A DNA stretch of 64,000 nucleotides, from contig CM054135.1 in the NCBI GenBank assembly GCA_028751875.1, positions 62,205,175-62,269,174 of the forward strand, read 5' to 3'. Source of the DNA: Rapana venosa (lineage: Eukaryota; Mollusca; Gastropoda; Neogastropoda; Muricidae). This document shows, one piece after another, positions 1-10,700 of this stretch (position 1 is the first letter of the stretch; each line of letters starts with the position of its first letter). Under the pieces are notes generated by a model, which was given only the letters and a program-made list of their open reading frames with translations, ran no database searches and was not told the DNA's origin. The position numbers and the translations under genes are program-made.

Positions 1-1583
1 GGTGGTGAGATCCTGGAGTTCTTCTTCACTGCGGCCCATGAGATCAATATCGTCTGCGAATCGAAGATTGCAGACTGGCCTTCCTCCTATTGTGATTGTG
101 GTCTTGAAGCCAAGGAGGGCCTCCTGCATGATGTTCTCCAGGAACACGTTGAAAAGAACGGGGGATAGCGGGCAGCCTTGTCGAACTCCAACTGAAGTCC
201 GGAAGAACTCCCCGATTTCTCCACCCATGAGGACTGCACTGTGGGAGCTGTCATACAGCGCCTGGATGACTTGAATCAGGTCCTCGTCGAAGCTATAGTC
301 TCTCATGACTTGCCACAGAGCTTCTTGCCACACTCGATCGAAGGCCTTCTTGAAGTCAATGAAGTTGTTGTAGAGCTGTAGCTGATGTTGGAGATGCTTC
401 TCCATGAGCATTCTGATGTTGAAGATCTGTTCGACAGTGCTTCGACCTGGTCTGAATCCTGCCTGTTCTTCTGATAGGATTTCTTCTGCTTGTGGTTTCA
501 GTCTGTTCAAGGCAATGCGTAGCATAACTTTGCTTGGATGGCTTATCAGACTGATTGTTCTGTAATTTTGGCACTTCTTCAGGTCTCCCTTCTTTGGAAG
601 TGGAACTATGATGGATTGGGTCCACTGTTCAGGCCACTCTTTGCTGGTCCAGATGCGTTGGCAGATGATTGTTAATGCCTTGATCATCTCTGGGCCTCCG
701 TTCTTGATGAGCTCAGCCGGGATGTTGTCAATCCCTGGTGACTTGCCTCCTTTCAGGGATCTTACTGCTTCTTCTACCTCTTCCTCCAGCACCTGTGTGC
801 TTTCAGGATCTGATGGTCTGGGATCTTGCTCGTGAAGTTTGTTGGGATCAGCCTTCAGCTTGTAGTTGTACAGGTCTCTGCAATATTCTGTCCATCTCTT
901 CATGATAGTGGTGCTCTCTGTAAGGACTGACCCCTCTTTGTCTTCAATAACGGAGGTCTTTGGCTACTGGGACTTGGTTAGTACCTTGATGGTCTGGTAC
1001 GCCTCTTTGCTGTCTCCTTTCGCCATTGCCTTCTCAACCTTGGAGCATTGTTCTGACATCCAGTTCCCCATGGCCTCAGTCATCTTCTTCTTGATTGACC
1101 TATTGACTGTTCTATACTCTTCGGCTGTTTCTGGTTTTTGTTCTTCACTGGCTTTAGTTCCCTACGTTGGTCGCACAGGTCCAGGATATCGTTGGTAACC
1201 CACGGTTGGTTCTTTTTCCTCTCTTTCCCAAGGATCTCCAGCGCTGTCTCCTGAATGGTCTTGCTGAAGGTCTCAGTGAGGTTGTTGATGTCATCTTGGA
1301 GGAAATTCAATGCTGCAAATCTGCCCCCTATCTCAGCTTTAAAGATTTCAGCGACTTCGGGGTCCTTCAGCTTTTCCATGTTGAACCGCAAACGGGGATT
1401 TTTCTTCTGGTTCTTGGTCTTCAGCTTGATCTGTAGGGTCATGAGTACCATGTCGTGGCCACTACCAATGTCAGCGCCAGGGAAACTTCTTGTCTGGGCT
1501 TTGTTGATGCTCGACTTAAATAGTTTGGGGGCCAAGATGTAGTCAATCTGGTTATGTGTCTTTCCATTTGGTGAGTGCCACGA
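1..1583 (-). mobile_element. RTE-like LINE, 5'-truncated, RT-bearing, running off left edge
   Basis: The minus strand encodes the end of an apurinic-type endonuclease (EN), a linker, and a reverse transcriptase (RT) that continues past position 1. Visible EN motifs are SPNGKTHNQIDYIL and GADIGSGHD (1390-1580). RT motifs in one open frame from about 960 down to 1 are LPKKGD, NYRTISLISHPSKVM, EEQAGFRPGRSTVEQIF, FIDFKKAFDRVW, GVRQGCPLSPVLFNVF and LRFADDIDLMG. There is one in-frame TAG (964-966) and one frameshift near 1115-1140. The EN SDH motif reads SGH, so its catalytic Asp is lost. The N-terminal two thirds of EN are missing, the usual result of incomplete target-primed reverse transcription. 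EN-RT order and the absence of RNase H within the visible part fit RTE; clade assignment is inference. Confidence 0.9.
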
Positions 1584-1584
1584 T

Positions 1585-1617
1585 ATCCTCGATATAAAAG
1601 ATATAAATAAATAAATG
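1585..1617 (+). repeat. SINE family B 3'-tail fragment at LINE junction
   Basis: The short tract reads like the recurrent family-B tail (ATCCTCGA, then ATAAATAAATAA), and directly abuts the truncated 5' end of the LINE at 1583. It is too short for certainty. Confidence 0.4.
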
Positions 1618-1694
1618 GACAGTAAAAGAGGCAAGAGGCTAGGTTATGAGAAAGGTTGTTTGCCGATGAAGGGGGTAGAAGTTTCTAGAGTTCT

Positions 1695-1792
1695 GTAGGC
1701 CTAGGCTAGGCTAGAGCACATGACCACACACGTGATTTGGGTCCCAGGCTAGGCTTAGGCTAGGCCTAACCTAGGTTAGCCTAGGCTAGTTT
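1695..1792. repeat. CTAGG/TAGGC-rich simple repeat
   Basis: Irregular repeats of CTAGG, AGGCTAGG and CCTAACC on both strands make a locally palindromic low-complexity patch. It is not a regular telomere array. 1800-2343 is AT-rich sequence in which I recognise nothing. Confidence 0.6.
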
Positions 1793-2343
1793 GTGACAAG
1801 TTTGCCTACATTCTCACGGAATCTCGGTTGGGAGAGGTTCGACCGACGTTGTGAGGGCCACATGTTACCAGATGGAAAGACAATCTAAATTGATCATTGA
1901 TAATGATTCTGGGTGAGTAACATTTTGACTGTTTATTGAACAATTTACATTTTTGCACATTTTCATTCATCAAGTGTGCCCTACAACAAACATCCATTTA
2001 CAATCTCATTTTGGATCAGAATCGGGGATTTAAATTTTAAGGGGCTGTTCAAACACAACATTGGATTTTTTTTAAAAGCCACAATCAGTTTCTATTCCTT
2101 TTCTGTTCTGTCTTTGTTGAGATTGTCTTTTTCTTCTATTTTTTGTTTTCTATTTTGGTCTGGTCATGGACATGCTCAGTCTATTCTTAATCAAAGTCAT
2201 ATGATTATAAATTTATATATAATAATGTCTTTCAGTATTTCATTTTAGTCCATAACATAAGGTTCTTGAAGATTTTATGCTAGGTGCAGCTTGATATTAT
2301 ATTTTTGTTAATCTGTTCCAATGATTGGTTACTCTATTGCTGG

Positions 2344-2354
2344 TCTGGGCGCTA

Positions 2355-2385
<31 letters not shown>

Positions 2386-2707
2386 CGTGTGTTACACGTA
2401 ATTATTTAGCGCACGTAAAAAAACCCACGGCAACAAGAGAGTTGTCCCTGGCAAAATTCTTAGAAAAAAGCCACTCTGATAGGGAAACAAATACAGCTGC
2501 AGAAAAAAAAAAAAAAGGGTGAAAGGGTGGCGCAGCGCTAAGTGGCGACGCGTTCTCCCGCTCTCCCCGGGGAGAGCAGCCCGAATTTCACGGAGAGAAA
2601 TCTGCCGTGACTTAAAGTGGTATGAAATAAAATCTGAGCGCTTTGATTTGTTGCTTTACAAGATTCAGCGCTATATAAATTCCATACATTATTATTATTA
2701 TTATTAT
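2344..2707 (+). mobile_element. SINE family A, head-truncated copy
   Basis: This copy matches the inverted copy at 32248-32617 over GCTAGTCTTTCGGATGAGAC, CCCACGGCAACAAGAGAGTT, a GGGTGGCGCAGCGCTAAG-like segment and CTCTCCCCGGGGAGAGCAGC. The tRNA-like head present in the other copy is absent. The 3' end is TTCAGCGCTATATAAATT followed by an (ATT)n tail at 2690-2707, a common SINE/LINE ending. Plus-strand insertion; no convincing TSD was found. Confidence 0.8.
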
Positions 2708-2979
2708 GTAAACTTGCTTGTTCTAAAGTGTTGTTAAAGAATCTTGTCAATGCTGTTTCTTGTCTTTCTTGGAGTTAAGAAAAAAGTGTTTCATATTAAT
2801 TTAGATCATCAAACCCATTAAATATCTTGTATGAGTATAGTATAAGGGTGTATCAGATCCCCTGTCATTCTTCTTGCCTTCATGTTTTTTTGTTTTGTTT
2901 TTTACATGAGGTATGCATGTAGTCTACCGAAGCCAACAGAACTGTGGATGTCGAAAAGTGAAACAATGTTTTACATCAT

Positions 2980-3039
<60 letters not shown>

Positions 3040-3486
3040 TTTCAATGAATCATGCTGATTCATGGTGTTGGATATTTTATATTGTACATGTATACCTTGG
3101 AACAAGAAACAATGTTCATGCATCAAACACTTAATATGCTAATAATGTAATATGCATACTAGCATGGGTGTTTTTTGCTGAAGAATGTGCATAGCCAAGA
3201 TGACATAAGACATGGAGATGGAAATTTCTGAAAGTTTCTACAGTCCAGGAACTCAAATTTTCTCATTTTCAAATCTGTTACGCATTCAGACACAATGATG
3301 GTAAAGGAGCAGGCATTGAAAGAAGGATACATCATACACTATACAGGCAATGGAGATGAGATACTTAAATTAATTGCAAACGTCTTGGTATTTGAGTATC
3401 TCTATACAGAGATAACGTAAGTGACATTTATATAAGGAGGAAGTGATTATTGAAAACACCATAGGGATGTACTTAGAGCTCCTGAC
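2708..3486. other. Unassigned AT-rich DNA with an (AT)n tract
   Basis: An (AT)n microsatellite occupies about 2978-3036. The rest is non-coding AT-rich sequence without a recognisable feature. A very weak echo of LINE RT C-terminal sequence may start near 3345. Confidence 0.5.
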
Positions 3487-3770
3487 TTCTGTGAAAAACA
3501 CTAACTGGAGTGGTATGGGCACATCGCACCAACAATAGCAACATTTGGACTAGCCAAGACTGTCCTACATGGAACAGTACAAGGAGGGAGATAAAAAGGC
3601 AGGCAGAGAAAACGATGGGAAGATAACATCAGAGAGTGTACTAGCCTTGTGGAATGATGTACTACAGAAGGCTGAAAACTGCAAGGAGTGAAAGAAGCTG
3701 GTAGCAATATCTTCAGTGGTGCTCTAACCATCTTAGTTAGACTAGACTATGGCTGTGTATGGGATAGGTG
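3487..3770 (+). mobile_element. Decayed 3' end of an RTE-type LINE ORF2
   Basis: Split over frames, the plus strand spells the conserved C-terminal tail of RTE-type ORF2: LEWYGHIA, GLAKTVLHGTVQGG-like, RQRKRWEDNIRE-like, WNDVLQKAEN and KKLVAISSVVL. Several indels and stops interrupt it. Only the C-terminal ~90 codons remain, and it is isolated from any RT core. It is therefore a heavily 5'-truncated, old insertion. Confidence 0.7.
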
Positions 3771-4964
3771 AAGGTGAACACATTTTGAATGGAGGCTGTC
3801 AAAAATAATTACTTGTGCTTTTGTGACTGTTGCAAGCGCTGGTTGGGGTTTCCTCTTCTTTTCCAATTTTTTCTAATTTTTTGTTTGGGCTTTTTTAATT
3901 TTTAATTTTGAGGGCAGTTATAGTTGAAAATGCCCTTTTTTCTCATCAGAATCCCAGGCCAGAAGACAGTAGAAATAGGGAAGGGTCCCTTTAGTACTTT
4001 CAGTACCAGCCATTCTGCTAAGTGAAAATGTTATGCCAAGTGCCAGCCATTTTTCAGCAAAATTGAAGGCATTTTTTCTTCTTTATTTGTTGTTGCCTCA
4101 TCTCCTGTGATGTTGCTGCCCTGCTGTTCCCACACTTTTGATGTATCTGTCCGAAAGACATCAGATTTGTTATGTTGCATCAATGTTGGACTTCCATGGG
4201 GCCACCAGATAGAGGGGCTTTGCACAGCTGTTGGGTCACTTAGGTTGTATTCACATTCAGTGGTGCCTGTTCTGAGCTAACACACACACACATACACGGC
4301 ATACACCCCAGAGATGCAGGACACCATTATTTCCAGGCCCCCTACTCGGGGTACTGATAACAATAATAGCTTAGTGACGAGTTAGTCCCAGAGTTTGACT
4401 GAATGAGTCGCCCACCTGGGGTGGTGACAACCACAACTTCCCTCCAAGTCCAGCAACCTTCTACCATGAACCCCCAACCCTGAGGGCTTTGACACAAACT
4501 CACCACAGGCACAGAGGTGTATGGAAAACTGAAACTGAAGTCACTATGGGACCAGAACAACTGGGGCCATTGAATCAAGGCAATTTTCTTTTATTACCTA
4601 ATGACCAATGGAGATGAGGATGAAGTACTGATGCTGCTACTGGTAGTGCTATCAGCTATGGAATTGCATGTGCTTTGAGACTACTTCACAGGGATATAGT
4701 ATACTCTACACTTCCTATCATAATAATATATCCTGGCATCAGCCTGGCCTGAAAGATACTGACACCTACAGTGTTAGTCAGGTGATTTGAGCAACACATT
4801 GATCAGGAAAGTGGATGAAGTTTGACCATGTGGTCCCAGTCTTCCCAATGAACCCATGACAAAGTAAATGGTGTGTGTGTGTAGTGTGTGGGTGTGTATG
4901 TGTGAGAGTGAGTGAATGAGAGAGAGAATTTTCTTAAATTTTTATAAAATATTTTCACTTTCAG
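3771..4964. other. Unassigned, presumably intronic or upstream DNA
   Basis: No convincing coding signal. Short CA (4280-4300) and GT/GA (4870-4925) runs occur. 4230-4580 is somewhat GC-richer but gives only short unsupported reading frames. Confidence 0.4.
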
Positions 4965-5062
4965 ACAAGAAAGCATGGCAAAAGACAAGAATGAAGAAGG
5001 GAACCAGTTGTACATGGAACAGAAATACAAAGCAGCCATTGAATGCTACACAGAGGCGATAA
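4965..5062 (+). CDS. Exon of TPR co-chaperone-like protein (DNAJC7-like), TPR1
   Basis: A 98-nt exon is bounded by a pyrimidine-rich acceptor ending TTTCACTTTCAG and a donor ATAA|GTGAGT. It encodes 32 codons plus one nucleotide at each end. Peptide landmarks are AKDKNEEGNQLY and KYKAAIECYTEAI, which fit the tetratricopeptide consensus (G-N at helix A; Y, A and A-I in helix B). TPR domains form helical hairpins that bind Hsp70/Hsp90 tails. The closest match I recall is the N-terminal TPR of DNAJC7, but STIP1, SGT or TTC proteins are possible. The exon-end phase (1 nt) matches the start of the exon at 6647. An internal ATG is present, but the frame is open back to the acceptor, so I treat it as internal. 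Confidence 0.75.
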
Positions 5063-5419
5063 GTGAGTATACAAATTTAAGTCAAAGTCTTTAGAAACAT
5101 TTCATTTTCATTTCTCCAAGAGAACTTTGTGGTGTGGTAGACATACATTTGTGACATCCATGTATGCAAAGCAAATTATATCAATTTATGATGAAATAAA
5201 TAAGTTTTCAACTATAGCAACAAAAACAACAACAAACCATTTAGTTGTCAAATGATGCAGTTACAGGTATATCTCCACGCAAAAGTACATGAACCTGTGT
5301 GCACATATACCCATACATAACAAACAGATTAACACACCCATGTCCACAACCATGTATGCATGTATAGGTGTACATTGTTTGTGTATGTGTGTGTGTGTGA
5401 GTCAGTGAGTGTTTGGCAA

Positions 5420-5451
<32 letters not shown>

Positions 5452-5505
5452 CTCCCCTCTCCCTCCCTCTCTCTCCTCTCTCTCTCTCTTCTCTCCTCTC
5501 TCTCA

Positions 5506-5558
<53 letters not shown>

Positions 5559-6646
5559 CTGAATGTGATGCATTTCAAAACATTTTACCCAGACACAATG
5601 CACACAATCATCAGGTGCACAAAGTAAAGGGGAGGGGGGGAAAACTATTGTCAAATAGTAGTTAAATTATAGCCCCACAATATTTAGAATAGTAGGACTA
5701 TAAGGAACAGTTTTCATTGATAATGCTATAATATAGTAATAGTCCTAAAAGTATAGTCCTAAAATGTAATTTATAATAATGAGATGAAAACAAAGTGTTT
5801 TTAATGCTACTGAATGAAATGATCTAAAAAGGCTTGAAAAATTTGGCATACTTGGCTCCCTCTGATCTCCCATGCTTGCCTTTGAAAGATGTTACCTAAT
5901 CATCTTTATTTTCCTGAAATGTTTGTTGAATAGAACATGGAAACGAAGATTATAGACTGTTTGCATGAGGTATTTTTTGTTTATAAATAGTAAATACAGT
6001 ATATATGGGCCAAAGTAAGATCATTTGAATTGCAGATTTTTTTGTAAGAAAAGAGAACTCTTGCAATTTGCCACCCTTTGCTTTTCTTTCTCTCATGTGG
6101 ATGAATCTGTGAAAAGGCTTATTACTGTTTGTTTCTGTTAACTGTTCCAATGCATGTTATGAGTGACCTCTGTGACTCATAATATAAAAGATTTAGTTTC
6201 CTTTATGAATATAAATTGTTTGTATACATGTGTACCACTACCAGTCAAGCTACAACCCTTTATTATCCCTAACGATAAGACTACAAAACACAAGCTTGAA
6301 ATGGTGGTGTATGCTCATCCAGGTATGAATTGAGAGACCTGTGACTCATCAGTAAGATGTCAGCATGAGTATCCTGTGCTTTGTGTCTGTTCTTATTTCT
6401 GAGTGGTGTCTTCTACCATGCCTGAGACCTTTTCCATTGCCGAAGACCTGACACATGCTCAGTATAGCAATAATGTCAACTGGTGTCACAATAATTAACA
6501 CTTCCTTGTTCTAAAAGTTGGGAAGTTACTTTGTTATATGATTGGAAAATTACTAACATAACATAAATGGGATAGTCATGTGTGTATGCTGTCATGTTTA
6601 TGTTTAGCCATGCTATCATTGTAACTTCACGAAGTTGCTGTTGCAG
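5063..6646 (+). other. Intron between the two TPR exons
   Basis: GT...AG intron of about 1.6 kb. It contains a (GT)n run near 5375-5402, a (CT)n block followed by (CA)n at 5420-5555, and AT-rich sequence with no recognisable element from 5660 to 6630. The microsatellites generate long repetitive open frames that are not genes. Confidence 0.6.
5420..5555. repeat. (CT)n-(CA)n compound microsatellite
   Basis: About 85 bp of CT-rich repeat is followed directly by about 48 bp of CA repeat. Confidence 0.97.
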
Positions 6647-6759
6647 ATATATGCCCATCATTTGCCACCTACTATGGAAACAGATCAGCAGCACACTTCA
6701 CGTTAGGTGAATACAAACAAGCTCAGCATTCAACACAGCTGAATCCAGCGTATGTTGAA
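6647..6759 (+). CDS. Exon of TPR co-chaperone-like protein (DNAJC7-like), TPR2
   Basis: A 113-nt exon has acceptor TTGCTGTTGCAG and donor GAA|GTGAGT. It begins with 2 nt that complete the codon left by the exon ending at 5062, then has 37 codons and ends in phase 0. Peptide landmarks are ICPSFATYYGNRSAAHF, TLGEYKQA and QLNPAYVE. YYGNR-A-A after ICP is the TPR1-TPR2 junction typical of DNAJC7-type proteins. Helix B seems about four residues short: Q-A-Q-H-S-T replaces the usual A-L-x-D-A-x-x-A/S-I. This could be a 12-nt in-frame deletion, natural divergence or an assembly error. Later exons are not recognised in this window. Confidence 0.75.
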
Positions 6760-6892
6760 GTGAGTACAGCTAAAAGCTTAACTGAAATAGTCATTCAAAA
6801 TATACTGACTTGTCCTTTTGGAGGGTACCGCCCAAAAGCTAGTCTTACAGTAAAAACTATAGATATAATATCTATAGATAACTTTAAAAAAA

Positions 6893-6951
6893 AATTATTT
6901 TAATTTGAGGAAAAATGAATAAGCACTCATTGGGGGGGGGGGGGGGGGGGT
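6893..6951 (-). repeat. SINE B tail fragment ending in poly-G tract
   Basis: On plus the tract reads ATTTGAGGAAAAATGAATAA then GCACTCATT, the reverse of the family-B tail, and then changes abruptly into ~19 G (6932-6950). In other copies this point continues into GTGCTTTTTT, so the G run is anomalous. Confidence 0.6.
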
Positions 6952-7212
6952 GTTGAAATACATACGTACAGTTCTGTTTGTAATAACAACATAATCAAAG
7001 TACAGAATTGATGTCCAGTCATAGCAAGATGTTGCAAGTCTAAGTGGTGCTTTTTTCCCCCTTCACTTACATACAATATTTACACCAATGAGCCAGTATG
7101 AATCAGTCTCTGTACATGTTTATAACAGGTTGATGGAATTCTTATACATTGACAAAAGAAGAGCCTGCAAGAAGGTCCATTTGCCAGGATTGGCATTTGT
7201 CTGCTGTTTTGG

Positions 7213-7600
7213 GGAGTGGGATAGCCCAGCGGTTAGAGCATTGGGCTTGCAATTTGACAGTACAGGTTTGAGCCAACACAGAGACACCTGTTTAAGGGGA
7301 TATTTCCCCTGGAGTTAACAGCAGTACCAACACCACTCCTCCAAAAGTCCTCCAGATGAGACAATAAACCAAGGTCCCCTGTACAAACACACACAGAACA
7401 TCTTGCACACACCAGTTCCACCTTTCGGAAGAGTAGGCAATAGCTTGCTCGTAGGAACCTTTTTCAAATGCATACACACTGGTTTTGTGTTTAGATATCA
7501 TCCCTGAAGTCAGTATGCAGAGCTGTATTATTGGTGAGCAAACAATTGCATACACAAAATCTCATCCATGGTGACACTCAGAGCTCTAGTGGAGAAACAC
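7213..7600 (+). mobile_element. SINE family B copy with tRNA-like head
   Basis: The head ATAGCCCAGCGGTTAGAGCA resembles an A box and ACAGGTTTGAGCC a B box. The body carries the family-B landmarks CACTCCTCCAAAAGTCC, CAGATGAGACAATAAACC, AAGGTCCCCTG, CTTTCGGAAGAGTAGGC and GTGAGCAAACAATTGCAT. These recur at 32690, 33604 (inverted) and 52060. Non-autonomous; it would depend on a LINE. Confidence 0.8.
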
Positions 7601-7761
7601 GAAAAAAATCTACCGTTCCTGATGAAGATAGAAAGGTTCTACGGCTTCCATTCTGTTAGATTTTGTTTTCACAGTAGGAGAGTTCTCAAGCCTTGGCTCC
7701 TTTATTGTGTAGCTCACTCATGATCAGAATCCTTTGTCTGCAGAGCATACCCAAAGTCCCC

Positions 7762-7900
7762 CCCCCCGAAGTCAGAATGCAGCTACCTAAATGGTGGGGG
7801 GGGGGGGGGGGGGGGGAACCTTCATGTACACATAAATCTCATCATGGTGGACCAGGAGCTGTAACCCAAGGAAAACAAAAAAAAAACAAAACAAAAAATA
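7762..7900 (+). repeat. SINE B body fragment with poly-G tract
   Basis: GAAGTCAGAATGCAG, then CATAAATCTCATCATGGTG and CAGGAGCTGTAACCC, partly duplicate the 3' part of the copy at 7508-7600. A ~20-base G tract (7796-7816) interrupts it. Confidence 0.55.
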
Positions 7901-9597
7901 AAATCATACGGAAGTTCCTATTTGCTTGAAATTACCTGTTTCCCTATAAAATCAAAGCAAAGGGGACAGTGATTTTTTCAAAAAATTTTATATGAAAAAA
8001 AAAATTACAATGAAAGGCTGAAAACCATTCATAATTTAATATAATTATGTAAATATATATCTGTTTACTTTTCTTTGTCATTTTTCCTTTAAATTTTTGA
8101 AAGTGTTTTATATTTTTAGGTGGGTACCCTTTCTGTACAACCAAATGAACACAAAAATTTTTGGTATGAGGTTTTTAAATTTTTATTTTTAATATTTTTA
8201 TCCGTGTTTTGGTTATTAAAAAAATTTTTCTTCAAAAATACAAAAAAGATTCATCATTAGGGTATCTCATTTTTATTATTTTTGGGCCATTTTTATTATT
8301 TTTAGTGTTGTTGATGATATGTTTCTTTTGTTGTTGTTTTTTTTAAAAAAACCCACATATATTAATTTTAGATAGAGAGCATTACCAAATAGCCCCTTAC
8401 ATTGTCCAATAAGTTGCATCAAGTTTTTTAGACTCAACTTAATTGAGGCGGCAAATACCCCGCCTTACAAGCCAGGGGTGCCTTTCAGAGTGAACTTTAC
8501 TTCATGGAGTGCCCAAAAAATTGAAGTCAAAGCTCGCTTACTTTTTTTTTCCTTTTGCAACGAACAATCCTATGAGTAAAGATTTTGTTGCTCTGTAAAT
8601 CATAAATTCAATCACTCTTCATATTTAAGGGTTAGGGAGAAGAAATCCTGCCTTTTTGTTTACAAGTCTACATGTAACCCAAAGAGGGGTTCTTTATTAT
8701 AATCAAGTTGTCAATCGATTTTTGGGGTTGTAAAAATAAGGATTTAACCTGGTTTTACAAGTTTCTGTCAGCATCTTTTACTAAGGTTGCATTTTTTTTT
8801 TTTGTTTTGGGGGGGGGGGGGGAATTTTAAAAAAAGTTTTTGGGGGTGTCATTTAAAATTGTGGGGTTTTTTTTTTAGGGGAAAAGAGAGGGAAGGGCTG
8901 TAGGGGTTGCATTTTTTTTTTGTTGTTTTGGGGGGGGGGGGGGATTTTTAAAACAAGTTTTTGGGGGTGTGCATTTTGTTTTAGGATGTTTTTTGGAGAA
9001 GAAGAGGAAGGAAAGTAGTTCCTCCCCCCCTTCTTTTTTTTAAACCCCAATTGAGACTTTTATTGTAATTGTCCTGAAAATTTCTTACCATGGAGTTCTG
9101 TTTCTAAAATTTTTTTTTTTAATTTTGTCAACCATGTTTTACAAGCGCTTTTCGGATGATTATTAAAACACTGTGTGTTTAAAAACAGAATTTGTTTACC
9201 CGATGGGAAATTAATCAAAGACCACACTTTTTCTGGTCAGAGATCATCATGATTGACAAAATTTGGTTTGATTCGGCTGAAATTTAACTCATTGTTATTT
9301 GTATTGACGAAAGCAGATGACTATTTTCAGTAAAGGTTTAAGGAATATGAACCCGAGAAAAGCTGAACCTTTCAAGTCAAAAATCTATTTTTTGTCCAGG
9401 AAATAAGATTTTTTTTTCCCCAGAGTTGTATTGTGCACAATTAAAATTCATTTTCATAGTAACATACCTGGGATTTATCACTCCAGTCAGGTTTTGTTAA
9501 GGTTAAGTACTCCTACAAGAAAAGGGATGTAGTGTTTTTTTTACTGTAGAAGTTACGGTTTTTGATCTTTTTAGGTCCCCCATGGTCTCAGACTACG
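7901..9597. other. AT-rich, homopolymer-laden DNA
   Basis: No gene is recognisable. Long T, A and G homopolymers (e.g. 8810-8822, 8930-8943) suggest poor base quality. A block of about 90 bp is duplicated in tandem (see 8784-8998). Confidence 0.5.
8784..8998. repeat. Two-copy ~115-bp tandem repeat
   Basis: GGTTGCATTTTTTTTT, a T/G block, a poly-G run and AAGTTTTTGGGGGTG occur at ~8784-8850 and again at ~8903-8975, with homopolymer-length differences. Confidence 0.7.
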
Positions 9598-9987
9598 GGG
9601 CAGATAGATAGATAATAGTAAAAGAAAGATTAGATAGATAGAAGTTGATATATAATTTCCCCCTTGCAGACGTTTTTCCTCCCTGTTTTCATGTAGGCCT
9701 TGTCCTATTTTGCCTCTCTTTTCATCTATGTCTCTCATGATCTGTACTGAAGTATTTAGGCAGTTAGGTAATGAAACTAAAACACTGGAAAGGGCATAAT
9801 GCAAATCCTGTGGTTGCTTCAGGTTACAAAATAAAGAAAAGTTTGTTTTTAACAAAATTTCCAAATTCAGTAAAAGTGTCCACTCACACGAAAAACAATG
9901 AATAAAGTCCATGGAGTGTGATGACTGTATAAGAACTATGCTGGTTTTATCTTGGAGACCACTTAGCCTTGATAGTTTCAAGCAACC

Positions 9988-9997
9988 ACTAACTGAT
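9988..9997 (+). repeat. Target-site duplication, left copy
   Basis: ACTAACTGAT occurs here and at 10281-10290, exactly bounding the SINE. Confidence 0.85.
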
Positions 9998-10280
9998 TTA
10001 GGAGGCACCGTGGTCGAGTGGTTTAGGCGGTCAACTCGTGATCCAGAGGTCGCGGGTTCGATCCCCGCTCGGCTCGGTGTTGTGTCCTTGGGAAAGACCA
10101 CTTTACTCCTATTTTCCTCACTCCACCCAGGTGTACAATGGGTACCAGCTCTGCTGGGGAAGTATCCTGGCGACAGACAAGCGTCCTGTCACAGGGGTGG
10201 TGAAAAACCATCAGTTCGCTTAACTCTACAGAAACCGGGATAAGCTCCGGCTCTATGGGCCTTCTGGCTCGAAAGAACAT
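9998..10280 (+). mobile_element. tRNA-derived SINE with conserved central domain
   Basis: The element starts with a tRNA-like region: A box GTGGTCGAGTGGTTTA and B box GGGTTCGATCCCC, i.e. RNA polymerase III promoter elements. The body has CCTTGGGAAAGACCACTTTA, CACTCCACCCAGGTGTA and GGGTACCAGCTCTGCTGGGG. The 3' part has GGGATAAGCTCCGGCTCTAT and GGCTCGAAAGAACAT. Perfect 10-bp TSDs flank it, so the boundaries are well supported. The body is of the widespread metazoan/molluscan SINE type with a shared central domain. The reverse strand gives the well-known spurious peptide SRAGIEPATSGSRVDRLNHS, which should not be annotated as a gene. Confidence 0.9.
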
Positions 10281-10290
10281 ACTAACTGAT
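10281..10290 (+). repeat. Target-site duplication, right copy
   Basis: ACTAACTGAT, identical to 9988-9997. Confidence 0.85.
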
Positions 10291-10469
10291 CTTAGCATCT
10301 TTACATCCTTTCTTCAAGTTTGACTTTGTAAGACAATGAAAGCAAGACTGTTCTGTTTGCTCTTATCTGCAAAATGTATCCTGAAGGTTAAGTATGGTTA
10401 TACAAACATCAGTGGTTCACACTGTGTAGGAGTGGATCATGGACTATGCCACTGACATTAAAAAAAAAA

Positions 10470-10700
10470 ATTAATGTATTCTTTTATTTTGAGGATAAAT
10501 TAAATGAGCAATCTGGTTTTTTTACATCGGGTCCCTGTCTGAATGTGGTTTTATACATTTTGTTATTCATTCCCGGTTGCACAAATGGCCTATTCTTCTG
10601 AAATGCAGGACAGGTTTAAACAGGTGCTCAAGACGTTCTGCATGTGTTTGCACACTGAGCCTCGGTTTATAGTCTCATCAGCTCGTGTCACATTTTAACA
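10470..10700 (-). mobile_element. SINE family B, inverted partial copy
   Basis: On plus it starts with the reversed tail TTTATTTTGAGGATAAATTA and continues through TTTTTACATCGGGTCCCTGT. It ends at CTCGGTTTATAGTCTCATC, the inverse of the body landmark GATGAGACTATAAACCGAG. It links the tail-only fragments elsewhere to the family-B body. The tRNA head is missing. Confidence 0.75.

Noticed and set aside
1730..1792. Telomeric TTAGGC-type repeat
   Set aside because: Only irregular AGGCTAGG/CCTAACC motifs; no regular hexamer array.
10001..10074. A tRNA gene
   Set aside because: A and B boxes are present, but the region continues into a conserved SINE body and is bounded by TSDs 283 bp apart. The cloverleaf stems are not convincing.
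9571..10101. 176-aa minus-strand protein
   Set aside because: Its start is the reverse translation of the SINE tRNA-like head (the common spurious SRAGIEPATSGSRVD peptide), and the rest has no support.
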